Shown here: positions 50,206-59,817 of the stretch, piece by piece
Layout of the letters: each line of letters begins with the position of its first letter
Numbering within the stretch: position 1 is the first letter of the stretch
The notes under the pieces: model-generated
What the model was told of the DNA's origin: nothing
Seen by the model: only the letters and a program-made list of their open reading frames with translations
The model's database searches: none
Assembly: GCA_045603545.1 (NCBI GenBank)
Contig: JAZUMG010000022.1
Span: forward strand, 28,663 to 92,662
DNA: 64,000 nt
Source: CAAGNP01 sp045603545
Lineage (GTDB): Bacteria; Bacteroidota; Bacteroidia; Bacteroidales; UBA932
Direction: 5' to 3'
Program-made: the position numbers and the translations under genes

Positions 50206-53200
50206 TTATTCCTCCTTATTGTTTTCTTGAGCAGATGTAGAGATCTGCATGAAGATAAAGTTCTTTCTGTTCTGCTCCTCTTTGTCTCTCTCGCCGTGAC
50301 GTGACATAATACCATAGACTACAGGTACGATGACCAATGTCACCACAGTAGAGACCAATAGACCACCGATTACCACGATACCAAGTGGCTGCCACATCTC
50401 GGCACCCTCTCCCTGGCTGAGCGCCATAGGGAGCATACCCAGAAGTGTGGTGAAAGCAGTCATAAGTACAGGACGGAGACGGGATGCACCTGAAAGGGCG
50501 ATAGCCTCATTGAGCTCATAACCCCTGTCACGCATAAGGTTGATGTAGTCCACAAGCACGATACCGTTTTTAACCACAATACCCACAAGCATAATACAAC
50601 CCAGAGCACCGATCATATCGAGAGATGTGCTTGTAATCCACAACGCCAAAACTACACCTGAAATAGCGAAAGGAACCGACATCATAATGATGGCCGGTTT
50701 TGAAAGTGATTCAAACTGCGATGCCATCACGATATAAACCAGAAGAATGATAAGAAGGGCAAGCATACCCATATCACCAAATGACTCCTGCTGATCTTCG
50801 TAACTGCCACCCAAGCGGTATACAATACCTGCCGGAGCATGTACATCGGCAAGTGCAGCATCAATCTGTGCAGCCAACTCACCCAATGACACTTCATAAG
50901 GTGTAACATTTACTGAAAGGAAACGCTGACGCGACTTGCGGGTGATGGTCTGAGGTGCCCAATACTCTTCGATGTGAGCAATCTCACTCAATTTCACCTT
51001 GCCACCCATAGGGGTAGGGATGGTAAGATCCTGAAGTTTGGAAAGGGTGTTCCTGTCCTCTTCCTGAAGTCTCACTACGATATCATACTCATCACCGTCC
51101 TCTTTGAGGAATCCACAGGCCATACCGTTAACACGGTTACGGACATAAGTGGATATGGTTGCTGATGTAAGGCCAAGATATGCACATTTCTCTTTATCTA
51201 CCACCACCTTGAGCTCTGCACGCTCTGCATCACGGCTGCTCACGATATCACGTGCACCGGGAACTTCCTCCCTCACAGCCTGCATTACCTCAGCTGCAAA
51301 TCTGTTGGTCTCATCGAAATCGTAACCATATATCTCGATGCTCACCTTCTGGCCACCGCCACCAAAACCGCTGGATACATTACACTGGTAGTTTATGATC
51401 TCTGGATATCTGCTCAACTCCTTACGTAGAACCTCGGCAATCTCAAAAATTGTACGTTCACGTTCATACTTCTTGGTACATACCACAGTCATAGAGATCT
51501 TGTAGTTGGTAGTGGAAGAGAAGATGGCACCTACACCTGCGTCATCATTTGAACCTGCAGAGGTAGAGAGCATGGTCATCTCAGGGACAAGCTCCCTGAA
51601 TCTGTTTTCAAGGGTGCGGGCGGTCTTGAGTGTGTGCTCAATACGTGTACCCGGCTGAAGCTCTACAGTCACAGAGAGACGGCCGTTGTCCGACTGCTGC
51701 ATAAAGTCTGTTCCCACCTTGCCCATAATCATAGGGGTAAGTGATGCGAAGAAGAATATGATCGAGAACAATACGACAAGTCTCTTGTGAGTCAAGCACC
51801 AGCGGAGGATATTCGCATAGACGGCATCCACTTTGTCCAGAGCTTTCACCACATATTTCTCATACCAATTCTCTTTTGATCTCAACTCTACGATGCGACC
51901 TTGCTCATCCACTGTAATCTTCTTGGCCTGCAAAAGCTTAGAGCACAACATAGGAGTCAGTGAAATGGCCACGACAGTAGAAGTACATACTACTATAGTC
52001 ACAATCCATCCAAGCTCCTTGAACATGATACCTGCCTGACCGCCAAGCATAGTAAGGGGAACGAATACTACCACGATAACAAGTGTTGTGGCGATAACCG
52101 ATGTCCACACCTCGTTGGTAGCATAAATCGCAGCCTCGCGAGGATTGGATCCCCTCTCTATATGTTTGGTAATGTTCTCAAGAACTACAATGGCATCATC
52201 CACCACCATACCGATCGCTACAGTCAACGAACAGAGCGAGATGATATTAAGCGAACTGTCTACCAGAAGAAGGTATATAAATGCCACGATAAGGGCAATA
52301 GGGATAGTGATACCGATAATAAAAGTGGCACGCCATCTCCCCAGGAATACCAATACTACCAATACCACAAAAAGCAGCGCATAGAAGATGGACTCTGCCA
52401 GGGAGTTGATGGAGTTCTGGATCTCTGTAGATGAGTCATAAATCACATCTATCTTCACATCAGAAGGGAGAGTCTTCTCTATCCTCTTCATCTCCTTGTT
52501 TACAGCCTTACAGATCTGCACGGTGTTTGCGCCGGTCTGCTTGGTAATCATCATACGGACACCCTCACGGCTATTGATCTTCTCATCCAGAGAGAGGTCC
52601 TTGATGGTATCTTTCACCACTGCGATATCCCTTACAAAAACCTGCTGGCCGGCAGGGGTAGTGGTAACTACAATATTCTCGATCTCCGCACTCTCCAGAT
52701 ATTCACTTCTCACCTGCATCTGGTACTGCTCATTGAGCATTTTCACTGTACCTGAAGAGAGGTTCAGGTTATTTGCGCTGATCATATTGCCCACAGTCTC
52801 CAATGGAATACCGTAAGCATCCAGTTTCTGCTGGTCGATGTTTACATAGACATATCTTTCAGGGCTACCCGACAGAGAGATGTTACCGATACCATTGACA
52901 CGGTTAAGCTGAGGTATCACCTCGTCATTAAGAAGCTTGTCAAGCCCTGCGTAGCTGTCATCTGCTGTAACCGCAAACTGGATAATAGGCATGGAGCTCG
53001 AACTGAACTTGAAGATGAAAGGGTTGCTGCATCCGTCAGGGAGCTGGTCTTTCAACATATCCACATAAGAGCGGATATCATTCATCACCTCATCCAGGTT
53101 AGTCCCCCACTCCATCTCCAGCATAACCATAGACATATGGTCCTTGGATTGGGAAGATATCTCCTTAAGGCCGTCTACTGAATTCAAGCTGTTCTCCACA

Positions 53201-53397
53201 ATCTTGGTGACATTTGTTTCTATTTCACTCGCACTTGCTCCGGCGTATGTAGTCATCACAGTGATATATGGTGGCTCCATCTCCGGGAACTGGTCGATAG
53301 GAAGCTTGCTCAGTGAGAACAGACCGATAATAGCCACAGCGACAAAAATGAGGGCTGTCGTTACGGGCTTGTTAATCGATGTTTTATATATACTCAT
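50206..53397 (-). CDS. RND efflux pump, inner-membrane permease (AcrB/MexF type)
   Basis: A 1063-residue HAE1-family proton antiporter that pumps drugs or bile-like compounds. Features are TM1 TTALIFVAVAIIGLFSLSK, GMVVDDAIVVLENITKHIER with the proton-relay Asp pair in TM4, SSGFGGGGQKVSIEIYGYDF, and MLVGIVVKNGIVLVDYINLM with the TM10 Lys. The two large periplasmic loops are of normal length. The gene order MFP-RND with TolC and TetR is typical. Substrate is not predictable. Confidence 0.95.
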   Translation of the reverse strand: MSIYKTSINKPVTTALIFVAVAIIGLFSLSKLPIDQFPEMEPPYITVMTTYAGASASEIETNVTKIVENSLNSVDGLKEISSQSKDHMSMVMLEMEWGTNLDEVMNDIRSYVDMLKDQLPDGCSNPFIFKFSSSSMPIIQFAVTADDSYAGLDKLLNDEVIPQLNRVNGIGNISLSGSPERYVYVNIDQQKLDAYGIPLETVGNMISANNLNLSSGTVKMLNEQYQMQVRSEYLESAEIENIVVTTTPAGQQVFVRDIAVVKDTIKDLSLDEKINSREGVRMMITKQTGANTVQICKAVNKEMKRIEKTLPSDVKIDVIYDSSTEIQNSINSLAESIFYALLFVVLVVLVFLGRWRATFIIGITIPIALIVAFIYLLLVDSSLNIISLCSLTVAIGMVVDDAIVVLENITKHIERGSNPREAAIYATNEVWTSVIATTLVIVVVFVPLTMLGGQAGIMFKELGWIVTIVVCTSTVVAISLTPMLCSKLLQAKKITVDEQGRIVELRSKENWYEKYVVKALDKVDAVYANILRWCLTHKRLVVLFSIIFFFASLTPMIMGKVGTDFMQQSDNGRLSVTVELQPGTRIEHTLKTARTLENRFRELVPEMTMLSTSAGSNDDAGVGAIFSSTTNYKISMTVVCTKKYERERTIFEIAEVLRKELSRYPEIINYQCNVSSGFGGGGQKVSIEIYGYDFDETNRFAAEVMQAVREEVPGARDIVSSRDAERAELKVVVDKEKCAYLGLTSATISTYVRNRVNGMACGFLKEDGDEYDIVVRLQEEDRNTLSKLQDLTIPTPMGGKVKLSEIAHIEEYWAPQTITRKSRQRFLSVNVTPYEVSLGELAAQIDAALADVHAPAGIVYRLGGSYEDQQESFGDMGMLALLIILLVYIVMASQFESLSKPAIIMMSVPFAISGVVLALWITSTSLDMIGALGCIMLVGIVVKNGIVLVDYINLMRDRGYELNEAIALSGASRLRPVLMTAFTTLLGMLPMALSQGEGAEMWQPLGIVVIGGLLVSTVVTLVIVPVVYGIMSRHGERDKEEQNRKNFIFMQISTSAQENNKEE

Positions 53398-53409
53398 TAT
53401 TTATTCTCC

Positions 53410-54426
53410 TTATTTAGATATGGTCAATTTTACTCCATCTACAAGTTTTGCCTGACCTACAGTTACCAACTCTACACCCTCTGCAATACCCTCTCCTGAG
53501 ATCTCAATCTTGTCATCAAAACGCTGGCCAAGTGTCACAAATACCCTTTTTGCCACACCGTTTTCATTTACATATACATATCTCTCATTTGAACCGATAA
53601 GTTTTAGAACCGACTGGTAAGGAACAACGATAGTGTTCTCTTTGCCCATTGGCATAGATGTACGCACATACATACCGGGACGGAGAAGATTCTTGCCATT
53701 AGGGATTTTGACCTTAGCCTGGAAAGTGTGTGTAGCGGCATCCACTGTAGGGTGAACAATCTCAATTGTACCCTGGAATACCTGATCAGGATAGATATCC
53801 GACACTATCTCCACCTTCATGCCTGCTTTCACTTTTGGGAAAAACTGCTCCGGTACATTGATATATGCTTTCAAATTCTCAATCTGTGTCAGAACCAGAA
53901 TAGGCTGACCTGCATAAAGCTCACCATCCTCATAATTCTTTGCAGAGATTACACCATTGAAACGTGCTTTTACGAATGTGTTCTCCTCCAGGAATTCAAG
54001 ATTCTCCTTTGTCTGATCATAACTCAATTTGGTCTGATCGTAGTTCTGCTGTGAGATGGATCCCGCCTTGTAGAGAGATTCCATCCTATCCATATTGGTA
54101 GTGAGATTTGCAAAAGTCAGCTTGGTAGTATTAAGCTGCATCTGATCCATGCACACCAGCATATCACCTTTCTTTACTTTATCACCAACCTCTACAAATA
54201 TCTGCTCGATCTTGCCGGTTACTGATGGTGCGATGCTCATAGTCTCATATCCCTGAAGATTGGTTGAGAACTCCACCACTCTTGAAATCTCTGTTTTCTG
54301 TAGAGGCGCTACTTTTACCACCTCATTGCGCACTGTCTCCTCCTGTACATTTTCTTCTTGCTTGGGGCCGCAGCTTACAAGTGCCAAAGCTGCTACTGAC
54401 AAAAGGGTAAATCTGATTAGTTTCAT
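53410..54426 (-). CDS. RND efflux periplasmic adaptor (MFP) lipoprotein
   Basis: A 338-residue lipoprotein (MKLIRFTLLSVAALALVSCG, lipobox LVSC). Biotinyl-lipoyl-like halves flank a coiled hairpin: GKIEQIFVEVGDKVKKGDML, MDRMESLYKAGSISQQNYDQ and KARFNGVISAKNYEDGELYA; the beta-barrel part has VEIVSDIYPDQVFQGTIEIV. It bridges the RND pump (12 bases downstream) to the TolC protein. Confidence 0.93.
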   Translation of the reverse strand: MKLIRFTLLSVAALALVSCGPKQEENVQEETVRNEVVKVAPLQKTEISRVVEFSTNLQGYETMSIAPSVTGKIEQIFVEVGDKVKKGDMLVCMDQMQLNTTKLTFANLTTNMDRMESLYKAGSISQQNYDQTKLSYDQTKENLEFLEENTFVKARFNGVISAKNYEDGELYAGQPILVLTQIENLKAYINVPEQFFPKVKAGMKVEIVSDIYPDQVFQGTIEIVHPTVDAATHTFQAKVKIPNGKNLLRPGMYVRTSMPMGKENTIVVPYQSVLKLIGSNERYVYVNENGVAKRVFVTLGQRFDDKIEISGEGIAEGVELVTVGQAKLVDGVKLTISK

Positions 54427-54445
54427 ATCTTATTTATTCTATTTA

Positions 54446-55744
54446 TTACTTATTTAGGAGTTTTTCAAGTTCGATCTGAGCATTCACAAACTCAAGAAGG
54501 GCCTGTACATAACTGCTCTGGGCTGCAATAAGGTTTGTACCGGATGTGGTAACATCCATACTTGACGAATAGCCGTGCTCATATTTGAGACTGATATTGT
54601 CAAATACCCTCTGAGAGACCTCCACATTTTTCTTCTGAGTCTCCAGCCTCTCCATCGCAGAGGTAAGATTGTACTTAAGTTGTCTGTGCTGGATTTTCAG
54701 CGACATCTCTGTATCAGCCAAAGTGTTCTGCTGCTTCTGATATTCAAGTTTGGCACCCTGGAGAGCTTTGAATCTCTGACCTGATGAGAAAATAGGAACT
54801 GCAATCGAGATACCGATTGTATGAGGGATGGTCATATTGAACCTCGCCTCTCCGAAATTCTTCTTGCCTGTATATTGGTAGAAAGCGCTTAGAGAAGGTG
54901 CATATGCCCACCCAGCCAGGTCAACCTGCTTTTTGGTAAGCTTGGCACTCTGATTCACCAACTGGTAAGTATAATTGTTCTCAAGGACAAGATCCTCACT
55001 GATCAATGCCATAGCATTTGGGATAGAGAGAAGGTCATCTATACCTTGGGTGAGGATAATCTCTGTATCCACATCAATATTCAGGAACAGGCGCATTGAG
55101 TTATATACCATCTCCATAGAACGCTTTGATGAGCTTAGAGTTGTCTGCATAGTTGCCACCTGAACCATTATCTGGTCAGCATCCACCTGCTCTGCTGCAC
55201 CCACATTCACCGCATTCTGAGAATACTCATGAAGCTTTGTAAGACTCTCCAGATTCTTGGAGAGCAGCTCTTGTGTCTGCTCTGACACCAATGCTGAATA
55301 ATAAAGTACTCTCACCTGATTGGTAATCTCCTGTTCTGACTGACTTTTGGAGACATTTGCCATATCGATGGAGATCTTGCCTATCTGGGTAGAGATAATC
55401 TGAGCTGCACTTACCGCCACTGCAGCCTGGATACCCAGCTGCCCCGATGCCGGCATAGTGATTTTCTGACCCATCAGCTCCATCGCGTAATTAAGGTTAC
55501 TTGAATAAGAAAGCGACCCGCTCACTTGTGGAAGCATAGTTGCTATCGCCTCCCATTTGGCTGCCTCAGCCTTCTTCACATCCAGGGAAGCATTCTGTAA
55601 AGTACGGTTTCTTTCGAGGGCCATATTCACAGCGTCCTCAAAAGAGAGATTAAGTGTAGAACTGCCGGTGTTCACATCTTGTCCCATAGCAGAGAACAAA
55701 ACAGCAAACATCATACAACACACTAAAATGGAACGTTTAATCAT
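54446..55744 (-). CDS. TolC-family outer-membrane efflux protein
   Basis: A 432-residue protein with a signal peptide (MIKRSILVCCMMFAVLFSAM) and two helical repeat halves: LSFEDAVNMALERNRTLQNA then LDVKKAEAAKWEAIATMLPQ, and YEHGYSSSMDVTTSGTNLIA near the end. The internal duplication of long helices fits TolC trimers. It is the first pump gene after tetR (11-base gap). Confidence 0.93.
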   Translation of the reverse strand: MIKRSILVCCMMFAVLFSAMGQDVNTGSSTLNLSFEDAVNMALERNRTLQNASLDVKKAEAAKWEAIATMLPQVSGSLSYSSNLNYAMELMGQKITMPASGQLGIQAAVAVSAAQIISTQIGKISIDMANVSKSQSEQEITNQVRVLYYSALVSEQTQELLSKNLESLTKLHEYSQNAVNVGAAEQVDADQIMVQVATMQTTLSSSKRSMEMVYNSMRLFLNIDVDTEIILTQGIDDLLSIPNAMALISEDLVLENNYTYQLVNQSAKLTKKQVDLAGWAYAPSLSAFYQYTGKKNFGEARFNMTIPHTIGISIAVPIFSSGQRFKALQGAKLEYQKQQNTLADTEMSLKIQHRQLKYNLTSAMERLETQKKNVEVSQRVFDNISLKYEHGYSSSMDVTTSGTNLIAAQSSYVQALLEFVNAQIELEKLLNK

Positions 55745-55755
55745 ACTGTTTTAAT

Positions 55756-56376
55756 TTATTGTATATTTCTTGTTTTAAAATAATTCTCTATAGCCTCTCT
55801 CCCCTTGTCTGTAGAGAGTCCCCTGAGGTACACCACCACCGAACTCATAAAAATCTCCTTCCTATTTGACTCCCTATTCAAAGAGTCACACACCGCAAGA
55901 GAGTTCAGTCCCACCAAAAGTGTCAGAAGTTTGGCCACTACATCAATAGATATTATACCGGACTCAAACAAACCGTCTTTTATCCCCTCCTCTATAAGTG
56001 ACTTGGTATACTCCAACTGCTCATTCTTTACCCCCTCTATAGCCTTTTTATAGACATCCGGATAAAACTTTTTCAGCTCCTCACCCAAAACTCTGGAAGT
56101 CTTCGCAGCCTCCCTCGACTCATAGTCCTGAAAAGATAAGATATACTCCAGGATATTTGATGACTCTTCCCTCAGCTTCAAAGAGACCTCCTTGGTCTTC
56201 TTGGCTATAGAGGTAAGACAGGCCTCCAGCAGTGCCGATTTATCTGCAAAAATCTCATACAGAGTTCTTTTGGAGATACCATTAACTGCTGAAATCTCAT
56301 CCATGGTGATAGATTTGCACCCCTTCATACTGAAGAGCTCCGTAGATGTCTCGATTATTCTTTCTCGTGTAGTCAT
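55756..56376 (-). CDS. TetR/AcrR-family transcriptional regulator
   Basis: A 206-residue repressor with an N-terminal helix-turn-helix domain TRERIIETSTELFSMKGCKS followed by ITMDEISAVNGISKRTLYEI and FADKSALLEACL. The C-terminal ligand domain is poorly conserved, as usual. It heads the pump operon and has a full promoter (56399-56429) whose spacer holds a perfect palindrome at 56409-56425, a likely binding site for self-repression. The inducer is unknown. Confidence 0.93.
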   Translation of the reverse strand: MTTRERIIETSTELFSMKGCKSITMDEISAVNGISKRTLYEIFADKSALLEACLTSIAKKTKEVSLKLREESSNILEYILSFQDYESREAAKTSRVLGEELKKFYPDVYKKAIEGVKNEQLEYTKSLIEEGIKDGLFESGIISIDVVAKLLTLLVGLNSLAVCDSLNRESNRKEIFMSSVVVYLRGLSTDKGREAIENYFKTRNIQ

Positions 56377-56398
56377 TTCAGATGTCCAAAAACGGGTG

Positions 56399-56429
56399 CA
56401 AAACTAAAAAAACTTTCAAAGTTTTCAAA
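56399..56429 (-). promoter_or_regulatory. tetR-efflux operon promoter with palindromic operator candidate
   Basis: TTTG (56429-56426), a 19-base spacer and TAGTTTTG (56406-56399) form a full promoter 22 bases before the ATG. The 17-bp sequence AAAACTTTCAAAGTTTT at 56409-56425, two 8-bp arms around one C, lies inside the spacer. A bound TetR dimer there would block RNA polymerase. Confidence 0.75.
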
Positions 56430-56480
56430 TTTCTAATTGCAAATCTGGAGCAATTTCTATGCCGTAGAGGAACTTTTTAT

Positions 56481-56488
56481 TACCTTTG
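56481..56488 (+). promoter_or_regulatory. -7 box of kbl
   Basis: TACCTTTG on the plus strand, 32 bases before the kbl ATG. No TTTG is found 19-20 bases upstream. The gap 56377-56520 thus serves two divergent promoters, with the tetR palindrome on the far side. Confidence 0.5.
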
Positions 56489-56520
56489 TTAGATAAGAAA
56501 ACTCATAAAACAGATATAAT

Positions 56521-57711
56521 ATGTATCAGGATTTTCAAGCATACCTACAGACCGAGCTCGAGAACATTGAAGAAGCCGGGCTCTACAAACACGAAAGAAT
56601 CATCACCTCTCCACAAGGTGCCGAGATTAAAGTTAGCACAGGGGAGAATGTACTCAACTTCTGTGCAAACAACTACCTCGGTCAGGCAGATTCGCAGGAA
56701 CTTGTAAACGCTGCCAAAGAGGCACTCGACACCCACGGATATGGAATGTCAAGCGTAAGATTCATCTGCGGTACCGGAGACCTCCACAAAAAACTTGAGG
56801 CCAAAATTGCAGAATTCTTCGGCACAGAGGACACCATCCTGTACGCAGCCTGCTTCGATGCAAACGGCGGAGTATTCGAACCTCTTCTTGACGAGAAGGA
56901 TGCGATCATTTCGGACGCACTCAACCACGCATCCATCATTGACGGAGTACGCCTCTGCAAAGCACAGAGATACCGCTATGCAAATGCCAACATGGAAGAA
57001 CTTGAGAACTGCCTCAAGCTTGCACAGGCACAGCGCCACCGCCTGATCGTCACTGACGGTGTATTCTCAATGGATGGCAATGTATGTCCACTTGACAAAA
57101 TCTATGAACTGGCAAACAAATACAATGCAATGGTAATGGTGGACGAATCCCACTCAGCCGGCGTTGTGGGCAAGACAGGTCGCGGTGTTACAGAGCAATA
57201 TGACCTTAAAGGTAAAATCGAGATCCTTACAGGAACCCTTGGAAAAGCATTCGGTGGTGCTATCGGTGGCTTCACTACAGGTAAAAAAGAGATTATTGCT
57301 ATGCTTCGCCAACGCTCACGCCCATACCTCTTCTCAAACTCTATCCCTCCGATGGTAGCAGCAGCAGGTATCAGGATGTTCGATATGATGTCTGAAACCA
57401 ACAGACTTCAGGATAAGCTTCACAGCAATACAGACTATTTTGTGGCCAAGATGAAAGAGGCCGGCTTCGACATCAAGCCTACCCAATCAGCCATCTGCGC
57501 AGTTATGCTTTATGACGCCAAACTTTCACAGGTGATGGCAGCCAAACTCCTCGAAGAGGGTATATATGTAACAGGCTTCTACTACCCTGTCGTACCTAAG
57601 AATGAAGCACGTATCCGTGTTCAGGTATCTGCAGGACACGAAGTGGAACACCTTGACAAATGTATCGCAGCATTCACCAAGGTCGGTAAAGAGTTAGGGG
57701 TTATCAAATAA
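56521..57711 (+). CDS. kbl: Glycine C-acetyltransferase (2-amino-3-ketobutyrate CoA ligase)
   Basis: A 396-residue alpha-oxoamine synthase. NYLGQADSQELVNAAKEALD, YGMSSVRFICGTGDLHKKLE, the SDALNHASIIDGVRLCKAQR block and the PLP-lysine motif LTGTLGKAFGGAIGGFTTG are present, with VDESHSAGVVGKTGRGVTE before it. It works with threonine dehydrogenase in threonine degradation. That partner gene is not adjacent. Paralogous oxoamine synthases exist, but the motifs favour Kbl. Confidence 0.9.
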   Translation: MYQDFQAYLQTELENIEEAGLYKHERIITSPQGAEIKVSTGENVLNFCANNYLGQADSQELVNAAKEALDTHGYGMSSVRFICGTGDLHKKLEAKIAEFFGTEDTILYAACFDANGGVFEPLLDEKDAIISDALNHASIIDGVRLCKAQRYRYANANMEELENCLKLAQAQRHRLIVTDGVFSMDGNVCPLDKIYELANKYNAMVMVDESHSAGVVGKTGRGVTEQYDLKGKIEILTGTLGKAFGGAIGGFTTGKKEIIAMLRQRSRPYLFSNSIPPMVAAAGIRMFDMMSETNRLQDKLHSNTDYFVAKMKEAGFDIKPTQSAICAVMLYDAKLSQVMAAKLLEEGIYVTGFYYPVVPKNEARIRVQVSAGHEVEHLDKCIAAFTKVGKELGVIK

Positions 57712-57733
57712 TTGACCACTACATGAGCGTGTA

Positions 57734-57755
57734 ATGCCCGACCCCGTTCGGGCAT
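57734..57755 (+). terminator. Hairpin after kbl
   Basis: An 8-bp stem ATGCCCGA/TCGGGCAT with a 6-base loop lies 23 bases after the kbl stop. No T-run follows directly, so it may be part of a two-hairpin terminator with the next element. Confidence 0.45.
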
Positions 57756-57768
57756 CTCCAAATAAAAA

Positions 57769-57790
57769 GGGATGACCGACCGGTCATCCC
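57769..57790 (-). terminator. Terminator of rplM-rpsI-rpsB-tsf, likely bidirectional
   Basis: A 9-bp stem GGGATGACC/GGTCATCCC with a 4-base loop. On the minus strand TTTTTATT follows, giving a strong terminator 29 bases after the tsf stop. On the plus strand ATTTATTTTA follows and could serve kbl. Confidence 0.85.
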
Positions 57791-57818
57791 ATTTATTTTA
57801 TCTGTTACAGACAGAAAG

Positions 57819-58814
57819 TTAGTCAGCAAGTGACACTCTCTTGAATGCAATAACTTTAGCCTCAGCATCAGCAGCTTTGATAACATCTTTAACTGCCTGT
57901 TTGCCATCACCCATCTGGTAGCCTTGCTCCTCAAGAGTCTGCTCTTTGAAGAATTTCTGAAGACGACCTTTAGCGATGTTCTCAACCATCTGAGCTGGAA
58001 GATTTGCTGCTTTTTCTGCAGAAACGGTAGCAATGATCTCACGAGCCTGAGCAGCTTGCTCAGCAGTGATCCAACCTTTAGTCTGGTTAGACTCGATATG
58101 GTCTTCGCTATCCACGTGTGCAGGGTTGATACCAGCTTTCTGAAGAGCAGCATCAACAGCTTTTCTTACAAGCTCCTCTTTAGTTTTCTCAGTAGCTGTC
58201 TTGATCTCCTCATCAATAACATTCTGAGGTACCTGGTCAGCTGAAACTGCTACAGGGTTCATAGAAGCCACCTGCATTGCAACACCTTTGGCAACCTCCT
58301 CATCGAAAGCTTTGTTGAAACCTACGATAGTAGCAAGTTTGCCGGTGATTTTGTGCATATAAGAAACAACATAAGGAGCCTCTACTGTCTCGTAAGCAAC
58401 AAGTGAGTGTTTCTCACCAGTTTTACCTGTTTGCTCGGTGATAGCAGCCTCTACTGTTCTACCGTCAGCGATAGTGCAAGCCATAAGGGCATCCTTGTCT
58501 GCAGGGAAGTTTGCGATAGCCGACTCAGCAATAGCCTCTGCAAGAGCTTGGAACTCTGCATTTTTAGCTACGAAGTCAGTCTCACAACCAAGAGCCACGA
58601 TGATAGCCTTATTGCCAGAAATCTTGGCAATGGCGGCACCCTCTGAAGTCTCACGGTCAGCACGTTTTGCTGCTACAAGTTTACCTTTCTCTTTGATGAT
58701 TTCTTTAGCTCTGTCGAAATTGCCTTCAGCCTCTACAAGAGCTTTTTTGCAGTCCATCATACCTGCACCTGTCATTTTGCGAAGTTTCGCAACGTCTGCT
58801 GCTTTAATTTCCAT
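57819..58814 (-). CDS. tsf: Elongation factor Ts
   Basis: A 331-residue guanine-nucleotide exchange factor for EF-Tu. The UBA-like N-terminus is KAADVAKLRKMTGAGMMDCK and the contact motif is LGCETDFVAKNAEFQALAEA; the C-terminal LPAQMVENIAKGRLQKFF is conserved. The longest reading begins at a TTG (58823), but the ATG at 58814 (MEIKAADV) is the family start. It is 19 bases after rpsB. Confidence 0.96.
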   Translation of the reverse strand: MEIKAADVAKLRKMTGAGMMDCKKALVEAEGNFDRAKEIIKEKGKLVAAKRADRETSEGAAIAKISGNKAIIVALGCETDFVAKNAEFQALAEAIAESAIANFPADKDALMACTIADGRTVEAAITEQTGKTGEKHSLVAYETVEAPYVVSYMHKITGKLATIVGFNKAFDEEVAKGVAMQVASMNPVAVSADQVPQNVIDEEIKTATEKTKEELVRKAVDAALQKAGINPAHVDSEDHIESNQTKGWITAEQAAQAREIIATVSAEKAANLPAQMVENIAKGRLQKFFKEQTLEEQGYQMGDGKQAVKDVIKAADAEAKVIAFKRVSLAD

Positions 58815-58833
58815 TTTCGTCAAATTTTAAGGA

Positions 58834-59643
58834 TTACTCGGTTTTAGCTTCTGCTTCTCTCTTTACAGCACCTTTGCGAGGGCGAAGTTTTTTGCCCTGA
58901 GCTGCATCGTCTTTAGCTTCTTGAGCTTTGTTTGCCTCTTCTTTGTCTTTTTCAAGTTTTCTCTCTTCAAGACCCTCTTTGATAGCATCACAAAGCGCAC
59001 CCATTACCACTGCAATAGATTTAGCGGCGTCATCATTAGCCGGGATCACGTAATCAATTGGGGTAGGATCGCAACATGTATCAACCATAGCGATTACCGG
59101 AATATTGAGACGGTTAGCCTCTTTTACAGCGTTCATCTCTTTCTGCACGTCTACTACGAAAAGTGCTGAAGGAAGACGATTCAAGTCAGCGATTGAACCC
59201 AAGTTCTTCTCAAGTTTTGCTCTTTGACGGGTAATCTGAAGACGCTCACGTTTTGCAAGAGTCTCAAAAGTACCATCAGAAATCATCTTGTCGATGGTGT
59301 TCATCTTCTTGACAGCTTTACGGATGGTAGGGAAGTTGGTAAGCATACCACCTGGCCATCTCTCTGTCACGTAAGGCATATTTACAGATTTAGCGTACTC
59401 TGCAACGATATCCTTAGCTTGTTTTTTGGTAGCTACGAAAAGAACTCTACGACCTGCACGGGCAAGTTGTTTCATTACATTTGCAGCCTCATCTATTTTT
59501 ACAACAGTCTTATGCAAGTCAATGATATGGATTCCGTTTTTCTCCATAAAGATATAAGGAGCCATTTTAGGATTCCATTTTCTCTTCAAGTGACCGAAGT
59601 GTGTACCTGCATCTAGTAAATCTTGGAAATTTGTTCTAGGCAT
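58834..59643 (-). CDS. rpsB: 30S ribosomal protein S2
   Basis: A 269-residue S2 with FQDLLDAGTHFGHLKRKWNP, YIFMEKNGIHIIDLHKTVVK, RWPGGMLTNFPTIRKAVKKM and DYVIPANDDAAKSIAVVMGA. A Lys/Glu/Ala-rich tail of about 45 residues is typical of the phylum. The ATG at 59643 (MPRTNFQDLL) is chosen; an in-frame ATG at 59673 would be unusual. A 174-base leader with paired elements precedes it. Confidence 0.95.
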   Translation of the reverse strand: MPRTNFQDLLDAGTHFGHLKRKWNPKMAPYIFMEKNGIHIIDLHKTVVKIDEAANVMKQLARAGRRVLFVATKKQAKDIVAEYAKSVNMPYVTERWPGGMLTNFPTIRKAVKKMNTIDKMISDGTFETLAKRERLQITRQRAKLEKNLGSIADLNRLPSALFVVDVQKEMNAVKEANRLNIPVIAMVDTCCDPTPIDYVIPANDDAAKSIAVVMGALCDAIKEGLEERKLEKDKEEANKAQEAKDDAAQGKKLRPRKGAVKREAEAKTE

Positions 59644-59698
59644 TTTTGTTTTGTTTAATTTGTTTGTCTCCATCTAAGGAGTTCTCTTTTTTAATTTT

Positions 59699-59722
59699 GG
59701 AGTAGCGGCAAAGCCGATCTCC
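59699..59722 (-). promoter_or_regulatory. Stem-loop in the rpsB leader
   Basis: The minus strand pairs GGAG/CTCC and, inside them, CGGC/GCCG with loop TTT and a small internal loop. It lies about 55 bases before the rpsB ATG, in a 174-base gap between rpsI and rpsB, the longest in this operon. A smaller CCCG/CGGG pairing is upstream. S2 autoregulation through its leader is known in other phyla. Confidence 0.4.
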
Positions 59723-59817
59723 TAAATTTTTCGCAGCCCGACAAACCGCGGGTAGCCATAAAGGGTCCTGCTGTTTTATTCGAGTCTGTGCAATTCTTGT
59801 AAATCAGTAGTACAATA

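Noticed and set aside
59644..59817. A possible tRNA in the rpsI-rpsB gap
   Set aside because: No acceptor stem, T-arm GTTCRA motif in the right context or CCA end can be folded.
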